DNA of 64,000 nt, taken from Vesta saturnalis. Taxonomy: Eukaryota > Arthropoda > Insecta > Coleoptera > Lampyridae. Under the pieces are notes generated by a model. The model searched no databases and had not been told where the DNA came from. It saw only the letters and a program-made list of their open reading frames with translations. Location of the stretch: contig JARFJB010002194.1 in assembly GCA_036346205.1 (NCBI GenBank), forward strand, positions 140,001 through 204,000, in the 5' to 3' direction. Below, in pieces: positions 36,716 to 48,764 of this stretch (its first letter is position 1; each line of letters opens with the position of its first letter). The position numbers were made by a program, and so were the translations under genes.

Positions 36716-39650
36716 TTGAGTCTTTTGACTAACATCTAATCGTCGAGGAGCTGGATGGCCTCAACATTGACGTGATAAAAAAGTCGCTGTTCATGGCTTA
36801 TGGCAATCTTTCCAATAGCTTGACTAACAGTTTTTCTTTCCAAATCTCTATGAATATCACTGTTTCTGGAGTAACAATGAGCGTCAACAGTATTCCTCAT
36901 TACTTTATTCTGAAAAAGCTGGATGATGTCTAAATTGCTCTTTCTGGCACAACGCAACAGCTGGACGCCATATGTCCATACGGGCTTCAGGATCTGTTTA
37001 TACAGTAGTACTTTGTTGTAGATTGACAATGTGGAGTGTTCATCCAATACAATTTCCTATACTTGAAGCTTAGTTATTCTCGTTTCTTTTTGATGTGGGC
37101 CTTCCAGCGCAGCCTAGCACCCAGAGTAATACCCAAATATTTTGCTGTGTTAGCCTATGGTATTTGTGTATTATTTATACCAATGGGGATCTTTGTTTGT
37201 AAAGTTGACATGAAAGCATTAAGTTTCGTTCAATTTAATTCGCCAGCGTTTAGTCCAGTCGTTAATTTGGATTGCAGTTGATTGCAAGTTTCTAGCTGTT
37301 TCTTCGAAGTCCTTGCTTACAGATAAGATAGCCGTATCATCTACGAAGGTGGCAATCGTGTCATGCATTGGAGTGGTGTATAACAGGTATATGACAGGTC
37401 CCAATACACGGCCCTGTGGCACTCCTGCTTTTATCTTTGTTATCCTGTGTACTTGGTCAATAATTGAATGGCTATCCTTGAATCCAGGCTGATGTGGTGG
37501 AACTAGCTTCTTCTATAATGGGTATCAACCCTTTTAGTAACAATTTTTCAAATATTTTCGAGATTACTGGAAGTAATGAGAATGGTCTATAAGATGAGAC
37601 TTAATTGGGTGGTTTTCCAGGTTTAGGAATCATTATAACCTCAGCTACTTTCCATTTATTGGGTACTTATCTCAATCGGAACGAGGCATTTATAGAATGA
37701 TAAAGTTTGGTTATTGCTTTCCTGGGAAGTTGTTTTAGAATTTCCCGGTAATTAGGTAAAATCCTGGGGCCTTCTTTGGGTCAATGTTTTTCCTAATTTC
37801 AATTACAATTTCTTTTGGACTAATGGATCTTATTTCGCTTTCTTGAATAAAATTTTCCCAATCTAATGTATCTTCACCTTTATTCGGTTGAAATGTTCTG
37901 TTTAGGTGTTAAGCAAATCTATTATCATTCTGGATGTTACTCTTTGCCCAACTCTCGTCCGCATTTTTAGTTGGTGGATTTTGCATGATTGGCCGTTGGA
38001 ATTTGTCAATTCACTTAAATAATCTCTGATCGATTAATTTTTGAATTTCTGAATTTAAATTTTTAATTGTCGGGTAGTATTATTCAATGCAGTTTTGTCT
38101 GTTGGGCCTCGAGATTTATGCCAGATTCTTCTGAGTCTTCTCATTTCATGGATAAGGTACAGTATTTTTCTTGTGTAGTTGTTATCTTTGATTCGTGTGG
38201 TAATTGTAGTGGTATTATCCCATGCTGCTTGTTGGATATCCCTATTAAAAGTTTCTGCTTAATTATCTAGTGCTTCATTTCTTAGAGGGACTGACATATT
38301 GATGTTTTCTTCGAGTTGTAATTTGACGCTACACCAGTCGGTCATCTTACTAACTAATTTGGGAGTTAGTCCTTTCGTATAATTCTATCGCTGAGCGTGA
38401 GAAGAATGGGAGAGTTATCGGAGTTCATGTCCCAGGCCTCTTCAATATGCACGTAGTTCACTGACATATTAGTCAATTAAGTCTGGGATTTTCTCTTGGT
38501 TTTTTGTAGGCTAGTATGTCGGATTTCCAGTCGATTGTGTTCCACATTTTAGTTGTTTCACTGCAACCAGGAGTTATCTCCTCTTCTATCTAATTGTTAG
38601 TCTAGATCACCAATTGGTGTTCTTGGAGGGGAAGTAAACTGTTACAATTACGATATCATATATTCTAGGTATGACGTTGGCTGCAGTAACTTGAATTTAT
38701 TTAATAAAGGATCTATTGGTTAAATTTGTCCCAGAGATGAGATAAATATCAATGTTTTTTTAAATCTAGGACTATTTTCCATTCTTGTTGATGTTGCAAT
38801 AGTCCTTTGGCATTCTACTCCATTACTCTTAAGCTGTTTGCCATTATGGGTCTTAGGAATAGCTCATTTAGTGCTATGTTCTAGCCTTACCAAACGTTCG
38901 ACCATTTTAGTCACCCTCTATCCAAAATTTGTTGGAGAGTGTACCCAATGGATAAACTTGGTTCCTTTTTCTTCTACTTTTAGATTCATTTTTACCAGAA
39001 GTTGCTTGACTATAGTTCGGTTTGCCTGCGCTCGCTTTGGTTATTGGTTCTTGTTGATTTGTTCGTTGTGGTTGCTTTAGCAAGACTAACTTTCTTGTGT
39101 GCATCTTTTTAACTTCTGTATTTCTTTTGCTACCATGTATCCCCTATAATTTGCTGGATGCCCATGTCCACAGTTAACGCATTTAAGCTGTTCAGTTTTT
39201 TTTTTATCACAATTTGCTGTTAGATGTTTGCCAGTGGATCTAACACGGCGTTGTCCTTCATAACAGAATTTTTGCGTGTGCCCACATCCTTGGCACCCTT
39301 TACATTGGGGTACGAGTTTAGATTTTCTTAGTTGCAGGATTTATACGCGGACACCTAATATATCAGTAATGCCGTAGATTTTATCTACGTTTTCGTCATG
39401 TCTAAACGAAAGCATAAACATGTTTAACGGTTTTTAGTTTTATATTTTAATTTGGGAGGGGCTTCGAGTAGTTTGTAGCCGCACTTCCTTATTTCCATAT
39501 GCTCTGAATTTATAGAGTGGTGCATTTTATTGGCCATAACCTTAATTGGCGCAATTTGCTTATTTTCGTAAGAATGCCAAAAGTATTATTCGTTGTCTAA
39601 CGATTCGGAAAACCGTCTAAAGCCGTCTTCGTCCTAAACATTAATGTTAA
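36716..39650 (-). mobile_element. jockey-like non-LTR retrotransposon, decayed
   Basis: Minus strand, from right to left. The gag C-terminal region reads NMFMLSFRHDENVDKIYGIT (~39435-39370), then three Cys-rich knuckle-like blocks (QCKGCQGCGHTQKFC, a degenerate GKHLTANC, CVNCGHGHPANY; 39320-39130). After a degraded endonuclease region comes reverse transcriptase, with PQGRVLGPVIYLLYT and the catalytic box FVDD (usually FADD) at 37422-37330, NDWTKRWRIKLNE, and the C-terminal YKQILKPVWTYGVQL block, ending at 36736. This is the gag/EN/RT order of the jockey clade. Numerous stops make it inactive. It interrupts the piggyBac-like gene. Confidence 0.83.
36736..37047 (-). pseudogene. jockey-like reverse transcriptase, C-terminal fragment
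   Basis: The longest intact piece of the jockey-like ORF2: 103 codons with LSIYNKVLLYKQILKPVWTY at the start and a stop after the final LLDD. It corresponds to the thumb/C-terminal region after the palm. In relatives this segment continues from the NDWTKRW block, found here in another frame at 37219-37422, so a frameshift separates them. Confidence 0.8.
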
Positions 39651-40979
39651 ATAATGATGATGAAGGAGACAGAGTTTCAAACTCCAGCCCATCATAAACA
39701 CAATGAGTATTTTGTTTCAACAAGTTCATGTCTTAAGTCACATTTATCCATGGGTGAAATGATCGTCAAATACTACATGCATAATGGGCTAATACAGTTT
39801 ATCCTAGTGAAGTGAAACAATTTTTTGGTTACATTAATTTTTGTTAGTCGTATATAAACATGAATCATATATTCAAGTTCAAAATAAGTTTACAAACTTA
39901 CATTTAAAACTGTTAACTAATTTTATTGAATAAATAATTAGTATTTACATCAATAACAAATTTGAAATCTAATTCAAAATTGTAGGCGATAACAAGCGGC
40001 CGCTACTTACAACATGAATAGTGTTGTTTTGAAAATGGAAAAAAGAGGCAGCGTTCAATAATATTAATATAAAATTTGATAACAATTGTTAAGGATTTAA
40101 ACAAACAAACATTTTTGTTTGAAACATCATGCTTAGTTAAACAAGATTAAATATTAATTACAAATAATAATTATAAATAATTTTGATAATACAAATAATT
40201 TTTGCGTAATTTATATCTGACACTACTTCTCACAGAGGATTAAAAAATTCATTACTAAAATTAATTACAAAAAATTAACATTATATTCGATTTTGGCGGG
40301 GTAAAGACCTACTTCATTATATTAGGATATCTAAGTTTTGTAAAAATTATTAAATTCGGAAGTCACATTAGATTTAGCAAAATATCCAGACATTTGTGTT
40401 ATTTGACGCGTTAAATGGAAACATAAGCAAACATATCTAACCAAGACCATCTAAAGGGTGCCGTATATGATTTTTTACGGGAGAATTGAATGTATTGATT
40501 CGATGGGTGGATGACATATAAAACAAATTTGTAACCATTTTACTTATGCAATTCGAAATTTAAAAGTTAAAGTTTTTCGTCGGCAGTCATCAAACAAGCT
40601 GGATTAAATCTATTAGTGATTATATATTTCATTTAAAATGCGTCTAATTACGAGAAATAAATATTATGGTGTGCATTTAAGTTAAACAAGTAAATGTTAA
40701 CAAAGATGCGTGCGAAACTCATTGTCCGTTAAGGTAACTAACATATAATAATTTATAAGTTATTTAAAAATTTAATTCAATAAATGGTGAATTAGAATGG
40801 TTCACAATTTATTGGTTACAACTGGAAGTTCACAAGATTTGTCTAAATTATAGGCAATCATATAACTTAAATAGTAAGATGAATATTAAACGCTTCAAGT
40901 AAATGCATGTTGAATTGTTACAGTACTACGAAATAAATAGTGAAGTTACTAAAGCTTTCCTAGACCTGTAAGCAAAGAC
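39651..40979. other. intergenic, no gene recognised
   Basis: Very AT-rich sequence with no recognisable frame. The middle of the split piggyBac-like gene might have lain here, but nothing aligns by eye. Confidence 0.4.
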
Positions 40980-41800
40980 AGGTGTTCAATGGTTCTTGTA
41001 AAAAGCAGTTATGTGCCTGAAACGGAAATAGACTGCTTTTTGAAACAATAAATCAAAGTTCGAAGGGATTGGAACATTGTTATACCATGCCTACTTGAGA
41101 GTGAGAGGTTAAGTAGCATTTTGAGTTTGAAGTTGCATAACAACTTGGTTCCGAAAGTGGTTCTTGTATCATTACAATTTAGCGCTCATCGTATGAGGCG
41201 CAGATGGCCAGTGAGTCCTTTTTTTTGCTCATAGAGATTTGTTGGTATATCTGAAGGGTCCCGGGTACAACACGGTAGTAGACAATAGAACCGAAAAACG
41301 TCCTCTAAAGACAGCGAAGAGTTTGGCTACAAGTATGATACATCAACTGTGCTATTGAAACGGCAACATATGTCATTGCGGTGGCTAAGTCTGATACGAT
41401 TGACCGTGCAGTGGAAGCAACACAGTGCAGTGGATAAACCAAACAGAGATAAAGTAATTCAGACAAAAGTGATCCAGTCATTCAACAAGTATATGGAAGG
41501 AGTCAACCAACCTGATTTGCTTATAGGAAAGACGCCTGGCTTTGATACAAGGCCATACATGACCCCCGAGCTCTGAGTTGTCTCAAAATTAGATGAGCTA
41601 TTGCTATACCATACTTATAACTTCTAAGTGCATGTACAAAATGTGACCGTAAAGACCAACTAACTCAGCATCACGAAAAATAAAAAAGACGTCAAAGAAG
41701 GGTTTGTAAAAGTAAGTTGTGTGAAGTGTGATATTACGTTGTGTACGTCCTGTTTTCTACCTTATGCGCAATAATTGTTTTTTTACTGCAATAATAACTT
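40980..41800 (+). pseudogene. piggyBac-like transposase, C-terminal part
   Basis: Plus-strand blocks: NTVVDNRTEKRPLKTAKSLA (~41265-41330), YKYDTSTVLLKRQ, QSFNKYMEGVNQPDLLIG (41349-41530), then VKVSCVKCDITLCTSCF (~41705-41755), the Cys-rich C-terminal domain. The third catalytic Asp (MGGVDxxD) reads EGVNQPD, so Asp is Asn. It continues the N-terminal half found at 36.1-36.7 kb. Confidence 0.75.
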
Positions 41801-41939
41801 TATTTTGTTATAAGGGCGTTCTGTATTTATTGAAACTTATTCTTCTGTAAAAATAAAAATACTTTCATATATCGTGTGCTCAGTGCCATACGTATAACGT
41901 AGCCTTTTATGTGAAAAAATAACATAGACTATTTTCCTT

Positions 41940-43478
41940 AGAGGCGTTTAGGGTTTGGGTATGGGGGCTCCTGAATTTTGCAGGAGGGTGTGCATTTCGT
42001 GCTCCTTTCTAATGCATGCTGGACGAGCCATACTGCCTATAGTCAACACTTCGATATATGAGGCGGGAACACAATGTGTATAAATGCTCATACCCTTTTG
42101 GGTGGTACTTGGCAAGCCATGAGGGCCTTCACATTTCACTCTTCTCCAACTTGTCGTGATTGAAGTGTCTTCGATATTTGTCTTGGCCTTCCTTGGCGAA
42201 TTGTTACCTCTGCAACCCAGTGATGCGGGGTATAACGCATTACCCTGCCCAAGAATACGGGTGAAGACCAAAACGTCGGGAAAGGCGGAGAAGGACTTCG
42301 GCACGGAGGACCCGGCACAAATGGTAACACCTGATTGTATGGTCAGTGTAAAATGGTGAACACAGAATTACGGCCTTTATAAGTTGTAATAGGTAGCAAC
42401 TGCCTCAAAATGGGCGGCTAGATTTTAGGTCTCTTCTATGCCCCAGGGTTTAAAATGGGTACAGAATACAGAATAAAACGGGAAACCACTGTATTAAAGG
42501 TTTAGTAAAACATACCTAGTATAATTAGCATGGAAATTACAATTGCAGTATGTGAAGTTGCTATTAACCAAGGAACTCGGAAGCCAAGGTCGGTAGGGGA
42601 GGTAATCTCATTTAGAGCACAGAGACTCCCAGGTTGTCATCCAAAGAAATTCCTGTGAACCCCACACAGGAATACACTCAGGTGACACGAAAAAATGCCT
42701 AGATTGCTAAGACAATAAGCACATTGAATGGGCGAAGTATGTACCAGGTCAGCAAAGCACAAAATGTTATACGAGTAATGCAGACTCGACGTACTTGCAT
42801 GCACGGAAGCCAGATGGCTGTAAACCGGAGAATTCCAAATAAATTAACACCACATTTACTACCCAGGGGATCACAGTAAAGAAAATCAGAACGGTGTGGC
42901 TTTTATTACGACTGAAGACGTCACTCATTCGATTCCTGCCTATGTCAGACACAGCAGCCAATATAAAACTTGATAGAAAATCGATTCTGACATATCTTAT
43001 ATGCACCAACTGCATAAAGTCAAGAACAAGACCTCGAAACCTTCCGTGAAAGTATGCGATGAGCAATGATCAACATCAAAAACATCAAAAAAGACGAAAT
43101 AACTGTGTTACTTTGGAGATTTTAATGGAAAGGTAGCATATGGAAGAGAAGAAGATGTTGTTGGCATATTGGGCTGGGTATCTGGAATGACTGGGGAGAA
43201 CGACTGGTATAATTCTGCAAAGACACACGATTTTCGATAATGAACACGAATTTTAGACTACCACCACACAGACTATATACATGGAGAGCTCCCGGAGGTA
43301 ACAAAGATCATTTAACAAGAAATCACATAGATTTTATTATGATAAACAGAGGTTTTCGGAATTCTGTAACATCGGTAAAACCTATTCTGGTGCAGATTCT
43401 AACATTGACCATAACTTGTTACTCTCAAATATGATATTAAAGTTAAAGAGAATATCTGAAAGATCTGAAAACAAAACT

Positions 43479-43480
<2 letters not shown>
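41940..43480 (+). mobile_element. RTE-like non-LTR retrotransposon, 5' half with endonuclease
   Basis: A GC-richer leader (41940-42690) precedes an apurinic-type endonuclease read in the plus strand: TLNGRSMYQVSKAQNVIRVM (~42720-42780), a KENQNGVAFI block (~42880), DFNGKVAYGREEDV (~43117-43160), MNTNFRLPPHRLYTWRAPGG and RNHIDFIMINRGFRNSVTS (43240-43375). These are the catalytic GDFN and the (S/N)-x-IDF boxes of endonuclease/exonuclease/phosphatase domains in RTE/Craniofacial-type insect retroposons. Sequence stops being RTE-like at the TA tract, in the codons SENKTR, and resumes at 52934. Confidence 0.85.

Positions 43481-43553
<73 letters not shown>
43481..43553. repeat. (TA)n microsatellite, left border of YR element
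   Basis: TA tract of about 73 bp between RTE-like endonuclease coding sequence and the first GGCGCCC/GGCGTCC motifs. Confidence 0.97.
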
Positions 43554-43557
<4 letters not shown>

Positions 43558-43572
43558 GTTTGTGAACTATAT

Positions 43573-43840
43573 GGCGCCCGTTAGCGTCCTTCTGCCATTA
43601 CATGTGGCGTCCGGGTTGCAAGTGGCGTCCATATATGGACGCCATATGGTTTGTTCAGGTAATCGTGTTCTACGGTCACAAATATTTGTTTTGTCATCAT
43701 TTTAGCCGGACGCCACGTAGGGCAAATTGTAGCGATATTGTATAATTTAGTTCGGCCGGTACCCGCAATCAGACATCTGCGCTATAGGCGCGAGTATATT
43801 TTAAGTGTATATTTTTTGTCAAATCGCGGTGAATGTAGCG
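43573..43840. repeat. GGCGTCC/GGACGCC motif cluster, left end
   Basis: GGCGCCC (~43573), AGCGTCC (~43583), GGCGTCC (~43605 and ~43621), TGGACGCCATAT (~43635), GGACGCC (~43709) and AGCGTCCG (~43830) occur within 270 bp of AT-rich DNA. GTGGCGTCCATATATGGACG near 43620-43640 is a perfect palindromic core. Similar motifs recur at ~49478 and near the right end. Confidence 0.85.
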
Positions 43841-43955
43841 TCCGAGGTATTGGCAACATCTCATCGGGGTTTAAACTTATTCAGTTGTAGTAATTACTTT
43901 AAATATATTGAACGTGCTTTTGAAGGAGTTTTTATCAACAAAATAAAACCAGGTA
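43800..43955 (+). other. possible noncoding first exon of YR-element gene
   Basis: An open stretch without ATG (ends NKIKP) finishes at AAAACCAG|GTAGGT, a strong donor at about 43953. It lies between the left-end motif cluster and the main coding exons, which start after an acceptor-like TTTTTAGTATAG at about 49540. If real, it is a 5' untranslated exon and the intron between has absorbed the Tc1 and non-LTR insertions. Confidence 0.35.
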
Positions 43956-45032
43956 GGTATTACTTTTCCATATTTTTTTTAATTACTTTTCTATTGCTTA
44001 ACTTTATGTATGCACATTGCAATATTTCGAGAATGTTCTACAATCATCATACTTTAACAGTAAACACTATTTAAATACGCGGGAAGTTTTAGGTTAGCAA
44101 TAGTACACTGAAAAAAATAAGTACGTAGATATAAAAAAGTACGTTGAAACAAAAAATTTTACTACTTGTAAGAAATAAAAATAATGCATAACACAATTGC
44201 AAGAAATGAAATTTATACAATGAACAGCACTTATTACCCAAAATTATTAACCACCAAATGAATATGTATTACATACATAGGTACAGCGTGTACAAATACC
44301 AACTAACTGATTTCCTTAATATAAGATTATTATTTATAATAATTTTTATAAACTGATTTAGTTATTCATCTTTTCCCTAAATACGCAGTCGTGTACGTGA
44401 CATCATTATTTTATCCGTAAACTAAGCAAATTTAATATACGTCTACCATAAATATATCATATTACCAGCAGGCGCTATTCAGTGCCTTTTATTATTTTTG
44501 CAGTCATTACCTTATATATGATTAAATAAATGGAGCAATAGTCTTATAATTACTGGTTTAAATTTATTGACTATAACATATTTGTTATTATTTTTGAACC
44601 GGTCAACGTGTTCATCAGAATGAAGTAAAAATGTACAACATAGGTTGGTGAACGATATAGAAGGTCCATTATCAAAGATTATTATGATGTAAGCAAATGT
44701 ATTGAATTAATGATCCCAAATTTTTATAGTAATATATTAAAACGTTGAAGTAGCGTACATTCTGTGTAAATATAACGGATGAATTCATTGAAATGAATAT
44801 TTGATCATTGCTTTAATGAATATTTGGGTGTTATATTACTTCAACAAAGTTTTTTGTAGACCCTCAAACAAATAAACAGCTGGTCACTCGAACTTACACA
44901 TAATTTTTTTAGACAAAATTTAAAGTTAAATATTTTCAATAGGAATGTAAATTTTTGAACGCGGCTTGCAAATTTTAAGAGCTAGTTTTTTTCGGATTAA
45001 GCTGCATGACGTATATTTATGGTAGGACCATA

Positions 45033-46956
45033 GGGGTGATCAATGAAGTCACGCAAAAAATCAAAAAGTTTGTACGAGTGAAATTACTAAGGTAACATCT
45101 ATACCTCTAGATGTTTTTGTCAGTTTTTGGATTAAGGCCCTTAGGCCTGCACACACTATTTAAGTTTTTGTAAAAATAAATTCTCAGTTCTTTGTCCACC
45201 CCCATGCCCATAATTATGATCGGGTGTAATTTCTACGCGACGCGTCAATTTCAAAGTAGGCATTGGAAAATTGGTTGGTATGAAATTAAAACTGTTAACA
45301 TTATTTTAGAAATAATCTGACACATTTCAATGTTATAATTTTGTAAATTTTAATTAATATGAGGCGTTTAAATATGGCAGAAAGGGAAAATTGCATTCGA
45401 CTTCTCAACGAAGGAATGTCAAAAGAGCAAATTGTGCACATTTACAATGTTAGCCGAAAGACAATTTATAATTTGAACCGTCGCATCGAAACTACTGCTG
45501 ATCATAATTGTGGACATGGGGGTGGACAAAGAAAAAATAAACCAAAGAACCGAAAGAATTTTAATGAGATAAACTATGCAGAATAGAACAAAGAACTCTA
45601 GAAAACTGAATGACTCTTTAAGACAACAAACTGGGGTGAGAGTTTCGGACAGAATAGTGAGAACATTAAAAAAAACAGCTTGAGATGAGAATTTTTTTTT
45701 CAAAAACAACATAATTCCAAACATTTTCAATTATAGAGCCCGTCGCAGAGCAAAATATGTGCAGTTATTACAACACCATAGAGCGAATAGGCGGTCATGG
45801 GCAAATCGACATGCGAATTGGGGTAATGCAGAGTGGAGCTATTGTTTATTTACTGACGAAACAAGATTTAATTTGTTTCACTCCGATGGCCGAATGTTGG
45901 AACCTATTATTGTTCCTTTTGCTCGAAATCACGGTCCAGAATTTCTATTGGTGGATGATAATACTCGACCTCACATAGCGCGAAGGATCATAGAGTCTTT
46001 GCGGGCCCGGAACATCAATAGGATGGACTGGCTTGCAAAATCTCCGGATCTTAATGTCATCAAACAAGTTTGGTCTTATTTAAAACTTAAAGTAAGATCG
46101 CGTGATGTACCCCCTGAAACCTTAGAAACGCTTTGTGAGGCCATTCGTGAAGAATGGGAGAATATGCCACAAAATTTTGTAAATAATCTTGTGGATACTC
46201 TACCAAATCGATATCGGGAAGTAATACGTCGAGCACGAGGACCAACAAAATATTAATTTCTTTTTTTTTTATTAATGTACCTAATTTCGGGTAAATTATT
46301 ACCAAAGATTAGGTATTTCTAGATAGGACAATTGGCATTTTTCCATTGATATTTGCCGGTTGCTTTCAATGGTCTCGTCCTTTTAACACGCTGTTGCCAA
46401 CAATAACCCAATTTCATTGTAAACGTCGGAAATGCAAGGTTGCCATTCCCATCTTTGACGCAGTGGATTGAAAACAAAATGAATGGACAGACAATTTATG
46501 TTTTTCAGGCTAATTTTTTTTTTATTTATTAAAAATTACCAATACCAATTACCACTAGGTATCCCTATCCATACATACCTAATCTTACAGTGCACCGTGT
46601 TTTTTAGGTATTGCGGGAGCGTTTAAATTAGGTTTAGAATTATAATTTTTTTAAGAATTAACTTCTAGTCGTTGTTAACCATTCTTGTATATTATAGAAT
46701 AAAATGCTTGGACCATAGAAAATCTACGTGAAACAAGGATTCCAAATCATTAAGAACCGTCAATTCAATGTCAAGTTATAGCATTTTAAAAATGTTGCTA
46801 CCAAAATTAGGGCCTATCCACAAACTGACAAAGACGTCTAGAGATATTGATGTTACCTTAATAACGAACGATATTGCAACGACCAAAAAAATTTTTTGCG
46901 GAAATTTCACTCATACAAACTTCTTGATTTTTTGCATGACTTCATTGATCACCCCG
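45033..46956 (+). mobile_element. Tc1-like DNA transposon inside the YR element
   Basis: Begins GGGGTGATCAATGAAGTCAC and ends with the complement of CGGGGTGATCAATGAAGTCA; TA lies directly outside each end. Terminal inverted similarity extends about 130-160 bp (to ~45160 and from ~46795) through GTTTGTAYGAGTGAAATT and CTCTAGA-TTTTGTCAGTTT blocks. The transposase is at 45359-46256. Confidence 0.88.
45359..46256 (+). pseudogene. Tc1-like transposase, internally deleted, Glu-to-Lys
   Basis: A paired-like N-terminal helix-turn-helix (MAERENCIRLLNEGMSKEQI, VSRKTIYNLNRRI) is followed by a second DNA-binding part (GVRVSDRIVRTLKK) and the catalytic core: CLFTDETRFNLFHSDGR (first Asp), LLVDDNTRPHIARRI (second Asp), then SPDLNVIKQVWSYLK. 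Tc1 enzymes keep Glu 34 residues after the second Asp (LNPIEHVW); here that codon (46062-46064) is Lys. About 40-60 residues between HSDGR and the second Asp box are missing relative to relatives, and a stop and frame change separate the N-terminal frame from 45759-46256. The C-terminus is complete, ending GPTKY. Confidence 0.9.
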
Positions 46957-47339
46957 TATATAATAAACCTATAGTCCTACGATAAATATAAGTCATTTGG
47001 CTTAATACGAAAAAAACTAGCTCTTAAAATTTGCAAGCCGTGTTCAAAAATTTGTATTCCTATAGAAAATATTTAACTTTAAATTTTGCCTAAAAATCAC
47101 TATGTGTAAGTTCGAGTGGCCAGCAGTTTATTAAAAGAACATTGTTACTTAATAGATTTCAAAATAAAACAAAATTACTACAACAAAATTTTCAGGAAAC
47201 TAGGTTTTTTTCGGAAAACGGCTGAATTTGTTTCATAACAAAGTTTTTATCTAACAAAACCTAACTATTAAATATATTAATCAAAATTCATCATTCCCAA
47301 CAGAGTAATAGAGTCTTAAAACTTAAGATCTGAGCCATT

Positions 47340-48400
47340 CAGATTGAATTTAACTAGATTACTACTTCCCCGTTCGAGAATACGTTGAATGTCTTTGTTG
47401 ATTGAATTTGCCATTTCAGCTTTAATTTCTTGATTTGACATACAAGGTGGATTTCCACTTGAGTCGACTGAGATGAACTACAATGAAGAGTGCTATCGTC
47501 AGGAGAGCAATGGATGGGGTTAGTTGTTGAAGAAATAAGGCCATTTATGTACAGCAGAAAAAGTGTATGCGCAATAACTGATCCCTGCGGTACGCCCGCG
47601 TTAATGTTAACTTCTTTGGAAAAAAGGCATCAACTACGACACGCATTTGTTTGTTATCAAGGAAACTAGAAACGCAGTTGATGAGCATATCATTTAACCC
47701 CAACGAGGTGAGTTTGGCAGGTAAACACATGCCAAACTTGGTCAAATGCTTTTGAAATATCTAAAGCGACTACAACTATTTCACCGGACTGCTCTATTGT
47801 ATTGTTTCAAACTTTGGTCACATATGAAACAAGATCGCCTGTTGAGCGACTCCGCCTAAACCCATATTGGGGGTCACTAAGGAGTTAGTTAGTTTCAAGG
47901 AACGTGAGCGGTTGCTGGTTGATGGCCTTTTCCATGATTTTAGAAAAAATGGAAGTGATGGCAATTGGTCGGTAGTTCGAAGGATCGGTCTTATCGCCCT
48001 TTTTTGGATGATGAAGGAAATTGCCCAGAAAACAAAGAGATCGTAGAGCTTAGATAGGACTGGTACTAGTTCAAAGGAACATTTCTTTAAGACAATAGCT
48101 GGGATACCGCCTGGGCCAGTCGCCTTATTGAGATCAAGCCTACTGATGATCGATTCCGAGAGGTTGTACCGAAAATGAATTGGTTTCTCGTAGCGTATGA
48201 AGAAGAATTGACTAGGGACACATCTTTTCCCGAATCATTGAGACAGGAGTTTGATGCAAACAAATCCACAAAAACATTAGCTTTGTCTACAGAATCAGCA
48301 ACTACAGATCCGTCAGAAGATTTCAATGGGGGGGGGGGGGGGTAATTGAAGATAAATGATAAAATATTAAAAAAAAAAGATGTGGGTAGCTTGAACGTCA
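47340..48400 (-). pseudogene. non-LTR retrotransposon reverse-transcriptase fragment
   Basis: On the minus strand: PLKSSDGSVVADSVDKANVF and DLFASNSCLND (48345-48210), SFELPTNCHHFHF and QPATAHVP-like palm blocks in other frames, PAKLTSLGLNDMLINCVSSF and NKQMRVVVDAFF (47730-47640), INAGVPQGSVIAHTLFLLYI (~47610) and SPDDST (~47550), where the catalytic box is usually (F/Y)ADDST. This order is reverse transcriptase of a CR1/jockey-group insect retroposon; clade not decided. Many stops. No endonuclease or 3' tail remains. Confidence 0.75.
48328..48342. repeat. poly-G run
   Basis: Fifteen consecutive G in an AT-rich region, at the upstream edge of the RT fragment. Possibly a length-unstable mononucleotide run. 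Confidence 0.95.
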
Positions 48401-48764
48401 TACTAAAAAAAATTTCACTTCAAACTATTTATTCAAAACGATAAAAAAAAATTAAAACATGCAGGGGAACATAACTCCGTAGGTAGGGTCTATAACAAAA
48501 ATAACAATCCTTCCTAAATCTATATCGATTTTTAAGGAAAACAAGAAAATTCATTGCCTACTGCCTACTTCAAAAATAAGAAGACCCTAACGTTTACTTA
48601 CCCATTTACCTAATCCAAAATGGCCTTTATAAAACCGCCCCTTTAAATATATTTGCTCAGAATTTGCTTTTCTTTTAAATATTTCAGTCGACATTGGGTG
48701 CAGTATTAACAATACCTATCACATTGTTTGAAACACTGATATGAAATAAAAAAAGCTGTTGAGA

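Larger units (their letters stand above)
44872..47132. repeat. Outer inverted repeats around the Tc1 element
   Basis: Left 44872-45032 pairs with right 46957-47132: AATAAAC(A)GCTGG, ACTCGAACTTACACAT, AATTTAAAGTTAAATATTTT, GCAAATTTTAAGAGCTAGTT and TATTTATGGTAGGAC recur inverted. These arms lie outside the apparent Tc1 termini, so either the Tc1 inserted near the centre of a foldback element or the inverted repeats of the transposon are longer than its TA-proximal ends suggest. Confidence 0.8.

Noticed and set aside
41948..42359. Overlapping ORFs of 118, 67 and 64 codons on both strands
   Set aside because: The GC-richer leader of the RTE-like retroposon produces open frames on both strands; none has recognisable motifs.
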